A stretch of 64,000 nucleotides of DNA from Viscum album. Its lineage: Eukaryota; Streptophyta; Magnoliopsida; Santalales; Viscaceae. The translations under genes and the position numbers were made by a program. This document shows, piece by piece, positions 1-13,450 of this stretch (position 1 is the stretch's first letter; the number at the start of each line of letters is the position of its first letter). Below the pieces are notes generated by a model that worked only from the letters and a program-made list of their open reading frames with translations, had not been told where the DNA came from and did no database searches. The stretch is from assembly GCA_963277665.1 (NCBI GenBank), contig OY728121.1, forward strand, positions 1,658,482,062-1,658,546,061, in the 5' to 3' direction.

Positions 1-600
1 TGCTTGCACTGATGAAAAAAGTACTTATCAAAAACTTTTTATCAATAATAAAGGGATATCTTTATCATCTCTATCAAAATGTGTCTCTATCAATTTTATT
101 CTCATGGTGCTCATAAATAATAATATTGTCAACATTTTTTTAAAACTCATAAATGAATATCTTTATCAGCATTAAAAATTGCACTCATAATTGTCTAATT
201 TTATTAAATTTTTTATATCATTATGTAAAATTATAAAATTATATATATATTATTGATATATATATATAATTATAACAAAAAGTAAATATAAATTTATTTT
301 AAATTATATATATAATATTATTTTTTTAAATATTTTTATATAATTATATAATTATATATATCTATAAAATTATAAATGTTTTTAAATATTTATTTATAAT
401 ATTAATATTAAAATAATTAAAATAATTAAAATAATTAAAGTTTTAATTATAATTTTAAATAAATAAATATATAAATTTAAATAATTGTCAAACAATAAGA
501 ACATTTTTTATTATAACATTATATTTATTTAAAAATATAAATATATATAGTTCTAATAATGAATAAATATATATTTATTTAAACAATTTTAAGATTATAA
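1..600. repeat. Subterminal-motif leader followed by an AT-only tract
   Basis: Bases 1-190 repeat short motifs of the form TTATCA and GCACTCAT or GTGCTCAT several times. From about 190 to 600 the sequence is almost only A and T. No gene is visible. The motif run at 154-188 reappears inverted at 4246-4280, so this may be the left subterminal part of a DNA transposon whose true end lies before the window. Confidence 0.4.
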
Positions 601-759
601 GAAATACCTGAAGTAATTTTCATTTTGTTTGACATTTCTACAGAGGTGTTTCTTGCTCTTGAAGATATATATTTCTATAGTTCCTTGTGAATGGTGAGTC
701 ACTCATCCATTTCGGTTGCTAAAACCTCCCTGGATCAAAGGAAATTAGATTCGAATATG

Positions 760-2450
760 TATGGTGAGTTTGGTGATAAAGATTAGAGGGTTGCCTATAG
801 TGATTGCAAAATTATGGGGTTCTTTTGAATTGTGTGAATTATAGTTCCTTATCTATCTTTACAGGGTATGATGCTAGGTTGATTCACCAAAAGGGTAATA
901 TTGCACATACTAAAGATGATCATGAGGTAGTATCAAAGTGTCTAAAATTAGGTAATCACACAATTGTAAAAAGATTAATTTTGGAGAGGGGCTCTAAAGC
1001 ATTGAATATGGATGATTGGGTCATGTGGCTATCAAAGGATTGTGGTTTTTGACTCATGTTGATGAATCTCACTAGGAAGAGGATTCATTCATATCCTCTA
1101 TCCCATATAGAGCTTAAAGCTATGAGCATGGGGTTTGGGGTATGTTTCCCTCAATACCAACATCCTTCACATCGGATAATGGGATAAGGACTTTAATCCA
1201 ATGGATGTAAGTAATTAAGATGCTCAATTGAGGGGACAATTTTATAGACTTGGTGATATACTGTGGAACCCAAAGATTCTATATGACCATCCAATTGCAA
1301 TCAGAGCACCCCTAAGATTGGATAAAGAGAATTAGTTGGCTCACATTGGACACTATGCTCGTTTCTTTGTTATGGTCGACTTGTGTTGCACCACAGTTGA
1401 ATTTTTTTCTCTCCAATGATCCTACTGAGATGGAGTTTAATGTTGAGTATGAGGAATTCCTGATGTTCTATTCTAAATATTGGACTGTTGGACAAGAAAC
1501 TAAAAATATCAAAAGAGCAATGCTTTGTTCATGCTATTCAGGTCACAACCATGAGTTGAATCACTTCAATAGAAAGGCGTAGAAGGGGAGGAATTCTAAC
1601 AAAGTCACAAATGATAGAATGGCTGAAGAGACTATATTAGGGAGGAATAAAATATTAACATTGTATATTCACAAAATTCTTATAGAATGCATCTTGGTGC
1701 ACACTTAGTGGATAGATGTTTGGGTATGGACATGGGGAATACCTATGATTTGAAAATATTTTCATTTATTCAACTGAATGACTTGAGTGAAAGTAAATTA
1801 TACATTGGTGATCAACCCTCTATGAGTAATGTGGAAAAGGTTTCATCCCAATCCAACAATTCATGGGATGTGATTTCAACAAAGGAGCAGATGATTATGG
1901 AAGAAAAGGTAGGGGAGTCTCTTATCATGCATTAAAGAATGTTTTAAATAAATATGCAGGTGATTCCAATATTGTTAGAGAGCCTCCTAAGGAATTGGTG
2001 GAGGATTTGGTTGATGAAGATGCTTCCCCAGAACTAGATGACCCCAAAATTAAGCAGGAACAAACTAACATTTCAATGACTCGTAATGGGGAAAACAATT
2101 TTGGTAAGGATGGATTCCAAATGGTAATCCATTGAATGCGTAAAGTAGATGATTCCAAGTCTGTGTTTGTTCAAGAACCTCCTACATTGGAATCTCCCAT
2201 AAAGAAAGATTCTCCACCTACTGGTCTCATGGTGGGAAATAAAAATTTGTGTTACCCATCAATATTTTCAAAACATATAAAAAATATTTATACCACTTTT
2301 GGTACAGCTTCGAATGATGAATGTTTCTTGCACAAGATCAAAATGAATATATCATCCTTCCTAGTGACATTGAAGGGGAAATACCAATTAAGGGTTTTAA
2401 CAAGGAGGTAGATGATAGGTTCTCCTTGAAACTGGAGGCCATCTAATCCT
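760..2450 (+). pseudogene. Decayed DUF4283 / zinc-knuckle ORF1-like protein (plant LINE-type)
   Basis: Fragments in changing frames line up, in order, with the plant DUF4283 plus CCHC-knuckle proteins that form ORF1 of many LINEs and related single genes. At 804-1052 a stretch starting GYDARLIHQKGN matches the N-terminal half of the domain. At about 1190-1380 the strongest block reads FNPMD, AQLRGQFYRLGDILW, PKILYDHPIAIRAPLRLDK and GHYARFFVMVDL, which fits the family pattern of AQ-W-R-YGL-EYW, PKI, a run ending in P-RID, then GHYARVLVDVDL. At about 1430-1510 a knuckle remnant follows, VEYEEFLMFYSKYW, with the cysteines lost. After that comes a charged low-complexity tail (1860-2400), common in these proteins. 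In-frame stops occur at several points. No reverse transcriptase follows, so this is either a 5' LINE fragment or ORF1 captured inside a DNA transposon. The family call is firm; the element class is not. Confidence 0.7.
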
Positions 2451-2823
2451 TGATGGAAACATTTGTTTTTCTATTTGATGATTATCTTTTTGTGCATAAC
2501 AATATGGCAATAAATTCATAGGATGAATTTCGAGCTAAACCATAGATTAACATTCATGATCTCTCTTTGAAATTCTATATTTTCCCGATTATGGTTAGAT
2601 CCTATGAATCATCCTCAAAATAACATGATGCATCATCATAGCAAGTCAATTCATGGCAGAATGGATGACATACGAAGGGTTTATGAAGACATCCTATGAT
2701 TATTGGAAATTTGGGGATGTGACTTCTCATCCTCTTTATAGGCATTTGTGTCTTATCTGAATTTATCTCTTTTTGTTTGCATATTTTTCTTTTTTTAATA
2801 AAATAGGGCTTAAACCTCAACAT
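2451..2823. other. No recognised gene (3' flank of the ORF1-like remnant)
   Basis: The plus strand keeps a few peptide-like stretches between stops, but I recognise no domain, and the reverse transcriptase expected after a LINE ORF1 is absent. Base composition is like the preceding coding remnant and unlike the AT tract that follows. Confidence 0.4.
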
Positions 2824-4250
2824 TTATAGTATATATAATGTTTTTAATTATATATATCTATAAAAGTATAAATATAGTAAATATATTTATTATAATTTTA
2901 TAATTATTTAAATAAATATAAATAAATAAATATTTATTTATTTATAACTATAAAATTATAAAAAATATATATACTCTATTTAAAATATAATAATTGTATA
3001 TAATAAATATAATTACTTTAATTTAATATTAATAAAAATTAATATATTTATAATTATAATTATGATTATTTAGTTATATTTATAAATATTTTTTGATATG
3101 TACAAATATATTAATATTAATATATATATTTATAATATTATAAATAAAAAAATATATTTATTACAATTTTTTAATTATTTAAATAAATATATTTATTTAC
3201 CATTATATTTATAATAAAATATATTTATAAATAGTTGTATATAATTATATATATATAATTATATCCATATATTTATGAAACAATAAATATATATTTATAA
3301 AATATAGTATAAATATTTAATATTTTTTTATAATAAAATATATATATATATATATAATTTTAATTTTAAATATATATATTTAGAAATATTTTTATATAAT
3401 TATAAATATATATATATAAATTGTTAATAAATGTATTTATTATAATATTATAATTATTTAAATATAAATATATATAGTTATAATTTAAAATAAAAAAATA
3501 TATTTATTTTAATTTTATAAGTATTTATGGGAACATAATAAATCAATGGTTATAACATGGATGACTAATACCAAATAAGGTTTAGATTTTAAAAAATGGG
3601 TCACTACATATATATGTGGAAAGCAAGATTGATTAGTGTGTCAATGTTTAAATAGACATTCATGAGCCAGGAATACATAACATTTACACACATCATCATA
3701 ATATTGGTAATCATAACATTCAGAACCTAGAAACCCACAATAATGTCCAAAAAAACATATGATCATATAAAATCAATTTTACGCACTCATGCATCAATGT
3801 ATGAACATAAAAATGCCAATCTTGTCAATGAATATCATCATTATCTCTTGATATATATTTATTACCCAAATTTAATTTAGGCATATATTTATTTAAATAA
3901 ATTTATTTATATAATTATAATTTTAAATATATATATTTATAATGTATTGATTTAAAATTATAAATATTATAAATATTGTAAATATTGTAAAAAAATATTC
4001 ATTTATTATTATTTAAATAGATATATATATATATATATATCTATTTATAATAAAATCAATAGTTTTATTAAAACAATATATATAAATATATTCAAATAAA
4101 AAAAATTATTAATTAGAAACATTTTTTTAATTAATTTAAATAAATTAATATTTTTTTGATTATGAATATAATAATTATATATATATTTATAATATTTTAA
4201 AAAACTATTATCATCGCTAATAATATCTCTAATAAATATATCATTCATGA
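2824..4250. repeat. Extremely AT-rich blocks
   Basis: Two tracts, about 2824-3535 and 3840-4250, consist almost wholly of A/T words such as TATATA, ATTTA and AAATAAATA. The part between them (3536-3839) is ordinary sequence. They resemble the tract at 190-600 on the other side of the coding remnant. No coding potential is visible. Confidence 0.6.
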
Positions 4251-4384
4251 GTGCTAAAAAAGTGCAGATAAAGGATACAAATTTATTAGTGCATTAAGTT
4301 ATCGCAAATAAACGTGTTTCTTTTATCGGCCCTGATAGAAGTTGGTGCACCCCTTCCTTATATCAATTGTAGTGCTCACATCCT
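4201..4384. mobile_element. Possible CACTA-type (En/Spm-like) right end with subterminal repeats
   Basis: The segment has repeated short motifs containing ATCGCTAATA, GTTATCGCAAAT and TTATCGGCC, in the style of CACTA subterminal repeats. It ends in TCAATTGTAGTG at 4384, which is the inverted CACTA terminus. The motif block at 4246-4280 is the inverse complement of 154-188 outside its A/T centre. No transposase is seen in the window and the left terminus is not included, so this rests on end structure only. Confidence 0.35.
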
Positions 4385-4872
4385 CATTTCAATCCCTGAT
4401 CATCCTCCTGGTCTAGGAGTGAACCAAATTTTTTCTAAGTGATATGGAAATTTTAACATGAAGTACATTTAGTTATCACTTTCACATAAAGTTATAATTC
4501 TAATTCCATAAAGATATTTTCAGTCACACTCATATTCTTAGTACTATAGAAATTTTTTAAATATTAATGAAAAAAAATTAAAAAATTATTTAACTCTCAC
4601 TCTTTTAGAACAAATTAACTCTATCAATTCTTATCACTTTATTTAAAATAGATCAGACAACATTCAACTCAATGAAATCTTAAATAAGGACACCAAAAAC
4701 ATTATAAAAACAAATTTGTATATAATTTGTAGATATAATTTTTTTTTGATTTTTTTTATTTTTTAAATTCATGACTGATTTTTCATTTTATTTATAAAAT
4801 AGAATAAATGATTCATAGTAAATAGGATAAGAAAACTATTACTAGAGTAAAAAAAATTCATCCATGAGTCAC

Positions 4873-4889
4873 ACACTCCCCCACACTTA
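4873..4889 (-). other. Athila/Tat-like polypurine tract
   Basis: The minus strand reads TAAGTGTGGGGGAGTG, a motif commonly seen downstream of pol in plant Ty3/gypsy Athila and Tat elements. On that reading, an LTR or 3' region would lie to its left and pol to its right, both on the minus strand. I could not confirm either, so this marks a heavily eroded element. Confidence 0.4.
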
Positions 4890-5202
4890 GTTTTAGCTAT
4901 ATCCCCAATGTCACAATAAAAATAATCTTGTGTATTTAAATAATATTTTAGGATTATTAGAAAAATACTAATTTAGAATGTAAAGAGAAACTGAGATTAT
5001 ACTATTCATTTTCATGTGGAAAAAAGTTGGATGAAGTGATTATTCTTGTTATTTGGCTTTTTTTGGTCATCCAATAATCCTTATATGAGTTCCCCACATC
5101 ATTTCCTAAAATAATAACTAGAATAATTGTCAATTTTTTAAAAAATAAAACACATAACATAAAATAAAATGAAAATAGAGATAAAAGAGAGTAATATTGT
5201 TT

Positions 5203-5223
5203 TGATCCCTCCTAAGAGGGGAT
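5203..5223. repeat. Short perfect hairpin
   Basis: GATCCCTC and its complement GAGGGGATC flank a short CTAA loop. Nothing nearby suggests a function. It is listed only as visible secondary structure. Confidence 0.4.
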
Positions 5224-8200
5224 CTTGGATTTACTCTCCCCATATGTATAGTACCATAAATTATCAACATTATATTAGAGGATATTCTTTCTATAATAAA
5301 ATAAAACACATAAGCTTCATTCCAAATATACATAGATTCTCTACTATATAGACATTCAATTTGATAGATACCTTCATTTATATCCCCTGAAAATTATATT
5401 GTGACCAGTAAATTGGGGGGGAGGGGATTTTATGTGCCATCCTAGATCTTTTTTCTTCTTATTTATCTTAATTTAGATCCTCTAATATCAATCCTTCAAA
5501 ATATCCAAACACAGATGATTTAGTAATTAATTCATCTTAAAAAAATTAAAATAATCAAAGTTAAAATGTAAATAATATCCCTTATAGATAGAATCATGAT
5601 CTTAAGTTTCATATTAATAGTTCTCTGGAATAACATTTTCTGTTGTGTTTTCCTCTATTTGATCTTAAATTTGGTGATGACGGAGTATCTTATTGACTGC
5701 AGGTTCTAAAGTGGAATCTTGTGTCAACTTCTTTGGTCATATCCTCTTTAAATTCATCAATATAATATTTTTATAACTGCTATATGGAATCCACATCCAA
5801 CTCTTCATATCCATCTTTAATATTATATTCTCTTATTTTTTAAAATATTTTCTCTTCTTTTTTATGTAATATAGGTTCTACCTCATCATTATCAAGATCA
5901 TGAAAAAATTTATCTGATTCAAAATTTTTATAATAATTGATATTATTGGATATTTATAATTGAATATGTTTTGAAAAAAAATTAATCCTATTAAGTTTAA
6001 TACATATATTTAATTGAAACATGCACCTCATTTTATATTTGAAATGCCTATTTGATGTCTTCCTGTATGAATTGGTGTAGAATAGGGCATTTCTATTTTC
6101 ACACAAATTTGGGATCTTTTTCATTATCTTCATGTTCTCGGCTCCAAATGATTTTTGATAATTCTAAAAATAAAATATACAGTGAATAAATAAATATATG
6201 ATATTCAATAAAAAAATTACAATGATTCAAAGGATAGATCAAATCTCCCATTAATTTAATCAATCAACTATTCCTTAATGTGTAGGGACACTATTATGAT
6301 TTTTTTAGTTTTGAAGAGTTGAAGAAATTATTATTCATTAAACTCTCACTACTCTTATTAAAAACCCTCTTTGGAAAAGACAATTGAAAAAAATTCATCT
6401 TCTTTATGATCTTAAATCACACCCTAAACCTTGATTATTAGGATTAATGGGAATTGTTTATAAAATTAATCTTTTTATAATTCAAGGTAATAAACATTAC
6501 TGGAGGTTATTATTTGTATAAGAACATTTATTTTTATTCTCTAATGTTTTACTCTTAGGGTCCCAATAATATTTTCTTGCAATTTTTTTGATGGAACAAA
6601 TGAGATGACCAATTATCTCAAAATTCATGGATTCCCCCAGAGCCAGGTTAGATATTAACTGGATGTTGTAAGTATTTATTTTCCCATAAGTACATTATAG
6701 ACTCAATTAATTACATAACATTATATTATTAAATATTATATCTAATTGGAATATATTGGTTCACCTATTTATTTTGGATATATTCTCATTCAATTTTTTC
6801 CATCTAATCAAAAGGGATCATATGATGATTTTTATCATTATTATTCATCTTTTTTTTTGAAAAACTAGTTTCAATAGTCTTTTGGGATAGGGCGTGAATT
6901 TTATTTTAAAAAAGTAGTAAAAATAATTTGGAATATTGTATTAGACAATGTCAACTCAGATCTGCTCCCCAAAAATGGTCACATGTAAATTCTTAACCTA
7001 TCATGGGGCTCATCAAACAAAATTGAAACAACATAGAATATACAATAGTGGCTGATAAGAGTCAACTATCAAGAATTTTAGTCTAGAAATCTTCACTATA
7101 TAATAATTATGTATATTTTTTATTGTATTAAATTTTTTGGAAGCATCTAGAATTGGGTTTTTGGTTTTGGTTTATTGATTAAAAGCATCACACATACAGT
7201 GAAAGTTAAAAACATTAAATATTCAAGGAAAATGGGAATTTAATCATTTTGGATCGAATTAGTTCATCATTATCCAATAATTTTCTTATCCAATAATCTA
7301 ATCGATATAATTCCTTGATTTCCCAATTCTATCTGAATTGTAGTACTCATCATAAAAGAGACAGAACCCTCTATATATCCAGTTCCACATCATCCAAAAT
7401 ATAGAATAAATTAACATATTCATTTGATTTGTCTACCATAACCACCCTCATCTCCAATTGTATGTTTTTCATCCCATAATTGAATGTATCCTCTCATATT
7501 CATTGTCTAGTGAGATATTGGAGGGAGAAAATTAGATAAATGGGGTAATTTTGTAGAGAATAAAATATAGAATGATAATCATCTCCATATATACCTCCCA
7601 TTTACTATTTATAAAGAATGAATAAAAGAAATACATAAATTATTCACAGGGATTTGGAATACCCCTTCAAATATTCCTATAGGACCTAGCCAATGATTTA
7701 TTACACCATGATCACATAGTTTAATATATCACAATTCTGTCTTGATGTAATATCAAACAACATTAGTCTAAATGAGGAATAAAATATATTTTCATGAAAC
7801 ATAACACCATAACAATTTAATATAAAAGTAGAATAAATGTTTGATCAATCCCACCATGAATGGTTCATATTTTTATTTATCACCCCAAACAGTTTTATAA
7901 TGGTGAAATGGATCCCCATCATAATAGAATTGAAAAAAGGACCATTTTGATTGAGATAATTATTCCATTGTCATTCTCTAGACACATTCTAAAAGATTTT
8001 GATTTGGAATTTTATAGTGCATCATGGTGTAGAGGATATTAAAATATTTTCTTGGAGAAATAACATGAAGATGATGACTGTTCCAGAGCTGGTTCAATAT
8101 AAATAGGATTAGGATTAAAAAGTAATCATTACCCAGGAATTGATACATATGAATTATTTTGGTTGGACATGTATGGGGATGACCAAGACAACACTTATAT

Positions 8201-10379
8201 TATTTATGCATATTTATGACTTTATTATAGTTTGAAGTAGAAGAACGTTGTAATGATGATAATGGATCATGCATAGATGGATACAAGACACTTCAATCAT
8301 GGGTATCGAAGCTTTTTTGCTGCACTTGTTGGAGGGCATGTGCTCTTTTCACGGTGAAGAATAAATCTGGTTCAAGTATCCCTGGTATCTATTAGGTGTG
8401 AATTGAAAAAAATTGACTGATCTTGGATCGAGAAGGTGTTCATATAGTGATGATCTACAATCATGGATTCAATTTAGTCTTTCCATGTTTAAGGGACTTT
8501 TCTATTTTTTAGTTCATTTAATTGGTTTATTAATTCATGAAAGCAACAGTAATAACTTTTTCATTTTCTATAATGTAATTAGATAAGGAATAAGTAAGGC
8601 ATAATCCTATATAAATTAGTACATGAAAACAAAAAAAATCACAATCAGTAAGATGGTGGTAATTTTATTGTTGTTATGTGTTTCTGAGTAAGATAAATTG
8701 AGAATGGTTGGGAACACCATATTTATGTTTTGCAATAAAAATATACACGTGGTGTTGGGACCATGAACATAGTAAGAATTGGGTATATAAATTTGTGTAT
8801 GAAGATTTTTGATTTAGTGCCTATGATATGGTGATGTACGATCAAATAGGTACAATGGAGTTTGGTATTTACTAGAATTGATGTATCAATCATGTGTTTT
8901 TGGGGCAATGATTTTGGATAGAAATGGAGTCTCATATTTAATGGGTTTGTGGAGATAAAATATTATAACTACTATTGATGGTGATATGGTGAAACCCATA
9001 TGTAAAGGTGTAGCCAAAATTTATAGGGTAAAATCATCAAACACCTAGGTTACAATGTTATTAAAAATAAAGACCAACGAAATGGGATGGGTCATTGTCC
9101 CTCCATCTTGAGTCCTACATTGGGAGAAAATTTAACAAAAATCATATTCTATAAAATGTTATTTGAGTAAATTTACTAGCTTATTAATACAACCATATCA
9201 GTTTCAAAATGGGTACATCGAATATGGGTGTATATGACATTGGACAATCTTGTAGTTTAGGTTCATCAATTATAATAATGTTTCCAGTGCTATGATCATA
9301 ATAAATGTGATAAATTTTTCCTACATTAAAGAGATACAAGTTGTTATAAATTCTCTCATAGAATTCAAAAAAGGAGAAAAATTTATAAGGGGGAGTGAGA
9401 GTGGTGATCTGACTGGAATGACGCTTGGGTAGTCAAATATTTCATTGCTATAGTCGAGTTACTATGAACTTGGAGTGGTTACAATTTCTCCCTATAGTAA
9501 ATTTTGTAGAGGAATCACATGATTTTTTTTCTATTCTCATGGTTTACTAGAGGTATAGTTTGGTTGGTGAGTAGATAGATAGGAAAGGGTAAAGATGGGG
9601 TCATTCCTCACAAACAATGGTGGTGTGGTCTCATAGAAGAAGTGAGGAGCATATAATGATGGATTTTCATTGAAGGATTGGATGAAGGAATTAATGATCA
9701 TCTATAAAAGAAGAGATTACTCCATTGAATATATGAAGTTGTATTTTATGAGAGTATAATCATGGATGAAGGGTTCCTTATAGAAGGTTGACCTTATTGG
9801 TGAAGCTTGATACCATTACCAAATATTCTTCATAAACCCTAATATAAATTTTTATATATTTATACAGTGAAGTAAATTTTTAGATTTTTTTAAAATGGAT
9901 TCATTATATAAAAATTAGATTTATTGAAAATGGAATTGGATTCAAAATTCATTTTAATATACTAATTTAAATCATATTTTTGAAATCATACTTACATCTA
10001 ATTTTTCCCAAAGACATGTTAATCTTCTAACATGATGTTACACCATTTAAATTTCTCAGTTTAATCAAATTTATATTAATTAAAAAAATCACCTATCTAG
10101 ATTAAAATGGAATTTTTATATGACATTAAAAATTTCAAATTTATATCTTTGAATTTTTTTCCCATGACTATTTATAAATGTGTGGATTCTTTACATAAAT
10201 TCGAAAAATGAATAAAACACTAAAAATACACATTCTAGGAAAATATGAAAATAAATTCCCAAATTATGAAATGATATAAAATTAAAAGAACTAACATGGT
10301 TTTAATAAAATTATGGGTTATAAATTGTGAAAAAAATAAATATTTTTCATATTTTTTGATCTCATCACTGAAATTTTAA

Positions 10380-10383
<4 letters not shown>

Positions 10384-10412
<29 letters not shown>
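10384..10412. repeat. TA dinucleotide microsatellite
   Basis: An uninterrupted run of about 14 TA units. Shorter TA runs lie near 4021-4040, 32,407-32,435 and 46,801-46,820. Confidence 0.9.
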
Positions 10413-10414
<2 letters not shown>

Positions 10415-12089
10415 ATTTTATTCTTTTGATTTTCTCCCAATGCAAATTTTAACCCCATGAAATTGGAGACCTAACTTTATCATTTTTTTGAAGTGAAGGA
10501 GTAGTGTTTTTTTGAGTTATTGATCCGTTAAGGGATCAATTTAATTTATTTTTAGAATTTTGGTACTGTTTAAATAAATTACACTGATCAGTTACCCTAT
10601 TTTCTCATCTATGTAGTTACTAGTTCTTATTCATCAATATTACTTTCCTTTAATTATTATGTTATTCATATGGTAATGTTTCTCTAAAATAGTTCTGATC
10701 AGTGAATAGGTCACCTTGGTTACTTTAGGAAAGGAATTATCTGAAAAGAAGATATCTTAGTGTGGTATAATAACAATTCATATAAGGAGTTAATTATGTA
10801 ATAAGTATTGATATCAATATTGGATAACAAATTCAGAATTATAATTTTCAAAGAACAATGATATCTTTATAGTGAACTCCATAGTATAACAATTATTCTT
10901 TGTTATAACTAACCTTTTTGTGTCTTTTGTTTTCATTTCTAATATATATATATATATAATTATAACATATAAATTTATAAACCCACAATATATTTGTATA
11001 ACATTTTTAAATATATTTTAATTAATAAATATTTACAATATAGAAATTATGATGTGAGAGTGTTTTCATTTTGATATTGACTATATGGTCTACAAAATGA
11101 CATATTCATATTTAAATAATAAAATATTGAGTTGGGATTCATGAGAAATCCATTCCATAAGGGTTCATTTGTGTTATTTCACATCTAAACCCTTTCCAGG
11201 ATTTGTTCCCCTCCTTAGACAATCATTCATTTAGTCTAGTAGAGTTCTCCCTCAAATCACCTAATTATCTGCCTCTGTATCCCCTTCCTTATCTCTAGTT
11301 CTAGGTTTATTTAAGAGAAGTTTTCCATTTTCAATTAAAGAAAACCTCATTTATTCCATTCTTTATTAAATTACCACCTTTATCCTCTATTGTATCATAC
11401 AATTTTTAGGTATTTTTATGTTATATTTCATCATTTTATTGTTAAATACAATATTTTATTATAGTTTCAACAAACCCTGATGAAAGAAATATCAAAGGGA
11501 ATATTAACCATATTTTCCTCATAATATAGACTGAATGTGATTGAGTTGAACATTGTTCTTAACAATTATTTTTTTGGGAGAAACTAGATGGTGAATATTT
11601 TTTCATTATTAGATCATCATACTGAAATGTGTGTAGGTGGATTTTAGAATTCATTTGGTTAAATCCACATTTGGTAAAATTAATTTTTCAACAATGGTTG
11701 TTACACACTATTTCATTTAATAGTGTAGAAATTAATTATCATTTTCCATAGTTTAAAATATTCTATGTCATAGGGAACATTCTCATAGTTCCTTACACAT
11801 TTCTTTACATCATTATAGGGGAGTTCATGCCATTAACATTATTATTTTACCTATGTATAAGCTATCTCTTACTATTTAATTCAAGGTTTTTGTGGCTATG
11901 ATTTGTTGAGATCAACCTATTATAATCCTTTTAATTTTTTTATTATGAAGGTAAATTACTATCACTATATTTTTTGAGTGTTTTAAATCAATTATCCAAA
12001 AATAAAAGTGGTAAATATCATGCATTAATGATTTAGTGATAAATATGGAATGTTAGTGGAAGGAAAATGATATTAACTTTTAGTTATGT

Positions 12090-13450
12090 GGTATTTAGTT
12101 CCTTCTTATTGGTCCCTCAATATGGGATTTCTTTAGGATTATCCTATGGGGGGGTTAATTTTCCAATCAAATTAAAACACATGAACCTTTTAGATCTCAC
12201 ATATATAAAGAAACTTAACCTCTCAAAATCAAGGGTCACATGTTATTATTATTTACTAAATTTACATTTGTTTACTTGTTTTGATTTTTTGTTCATGGAT
12301 AATGTATACAAGTACATAATAAATTAGATGGTTTATAGTCAGTAGGATACATCCATGAATTATGCATCAATAATGATCCAATAATTAAAATCCATTATCC
12401 ACACTGAATTATGGTAAGTATTGGTATTGTTCCCTTCATGACCAAGATCACCACCCTATATTATTTTGGGTGAAACATACTGTAGCCCGTGGATAACATC
12501 CCTCAGGTTGTATCATTACCAATATTGGATCACTACCATCTTTATCCACCTTAAAACACTACTCTAGGGTTGGATCTCTATATAGTATATAGAAATGTTT
12601 GTCTATTTACATCACCCCTGTAGGAATCTTCAAACAATGATAAATTATATATTCATGTTACATTGGAATTGTCCTTGAAATATTTTTTACTTACACATTG
12701 ATAGTATAATCTTCCTCAATTTTAGTAACAATTATGGAATAAACATAATTTTTCTATAGTAAAAATAACCTATCTCTTTATTTAATTATTATCTTCTATA
12801 ATAGAACATGTTTCATATAATTTTCAACCCATTTCCAAGAATCAATCTTCCACTTCATTGCTAATTTTATCATTTATCAGGACTCTCTTCATCCGCCGAA
12901 CTTTGAATGCATGTGATCCCACTAACTAAGTTGGATGATTATATTCCTGTTAAAATGTTACTTTTTTTCACTGATTTAGGACATTAAAATTTTCACATAA
13001 AAATATTCTATGATTTTCCATGAACTCCATGAGTTTCATATTTTTAAATCAAAAAAATGATCAATTCACCAAGACACTTAAAAAAGGGTCCACTTTACAA
13101 CATTATATAAATGTGATTTAAATCCCCTTCAATCAATATTTTACACTACTATGGAAGAACTTCATAATCACGTGAATTATTAGAAAAAAAACATGTCCCA
13201 TTCTTATTGAATCATTAAAAATATAGCAAAAGAATCATCTCAGTAAAAACCTCTATATTTTTCATGTCACGGCCTAAAAAGTCCAACACTATGAGTTATA
13301 TTTGATTAGAAGGACATGGTTTTAAAAAAAATTTCAACCTCATCCTTTAACATTCCTTAAACTATATGTTTTTTGTGATGATGCCTATTTATTATGGAAA
13401 CCACATTTCATGAAAAAAACCCAAAATATTCAACTAATGTATGGTTCAAA
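12090..13450 (+). repeat. LTR-like direct repeat, copy 1
   Basis: This block is collinear with 17,374-18,740 at an offset near 5.27 kb. Matching landmarks are the G-run CCTATGGGGGGGTTAAT near 12,145, AATCAAGGGTCACATG near 12,230, GGGTTGGATCTCTA near 12,568 and TGAATCATTAAAAATA near 13,207. The G-run followed by TGAAT in copy 2 resembles the start of many plant LTRs. Similarity fades after about 13,430. I take it as the 5' LTR of a long-dead element; a segmental duplication is the alternative. Confidence 0.5.

Larger units (their letters stand above)
4385..12080. other. Old AT-rich intergenic DNA, no gene recognised
   Basis: I find no conserved protein motif on either strand. The few open stretches of 60-80 codons look like chance. 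Internal landmarks are a polypurine tract on the minus strand at 4873-4889, a small hairpin at 5203-5223 and a TA run at 10,384-10,412. On the minus strand at about 5.6-5.9 kb there is an acidic peptide-like stretch with DLDNDEVEP and GYEELDVD. It could be a decayed gag-type segment but is too degraded to assign. Confidence 0.5.

Noticed and set aside
5203..5223. Hairpin as a transcription terminator
   Set aside because: Bacterial-style terminators do not apply to plant nuclear DNA, and no transcript ends here that I can infer.
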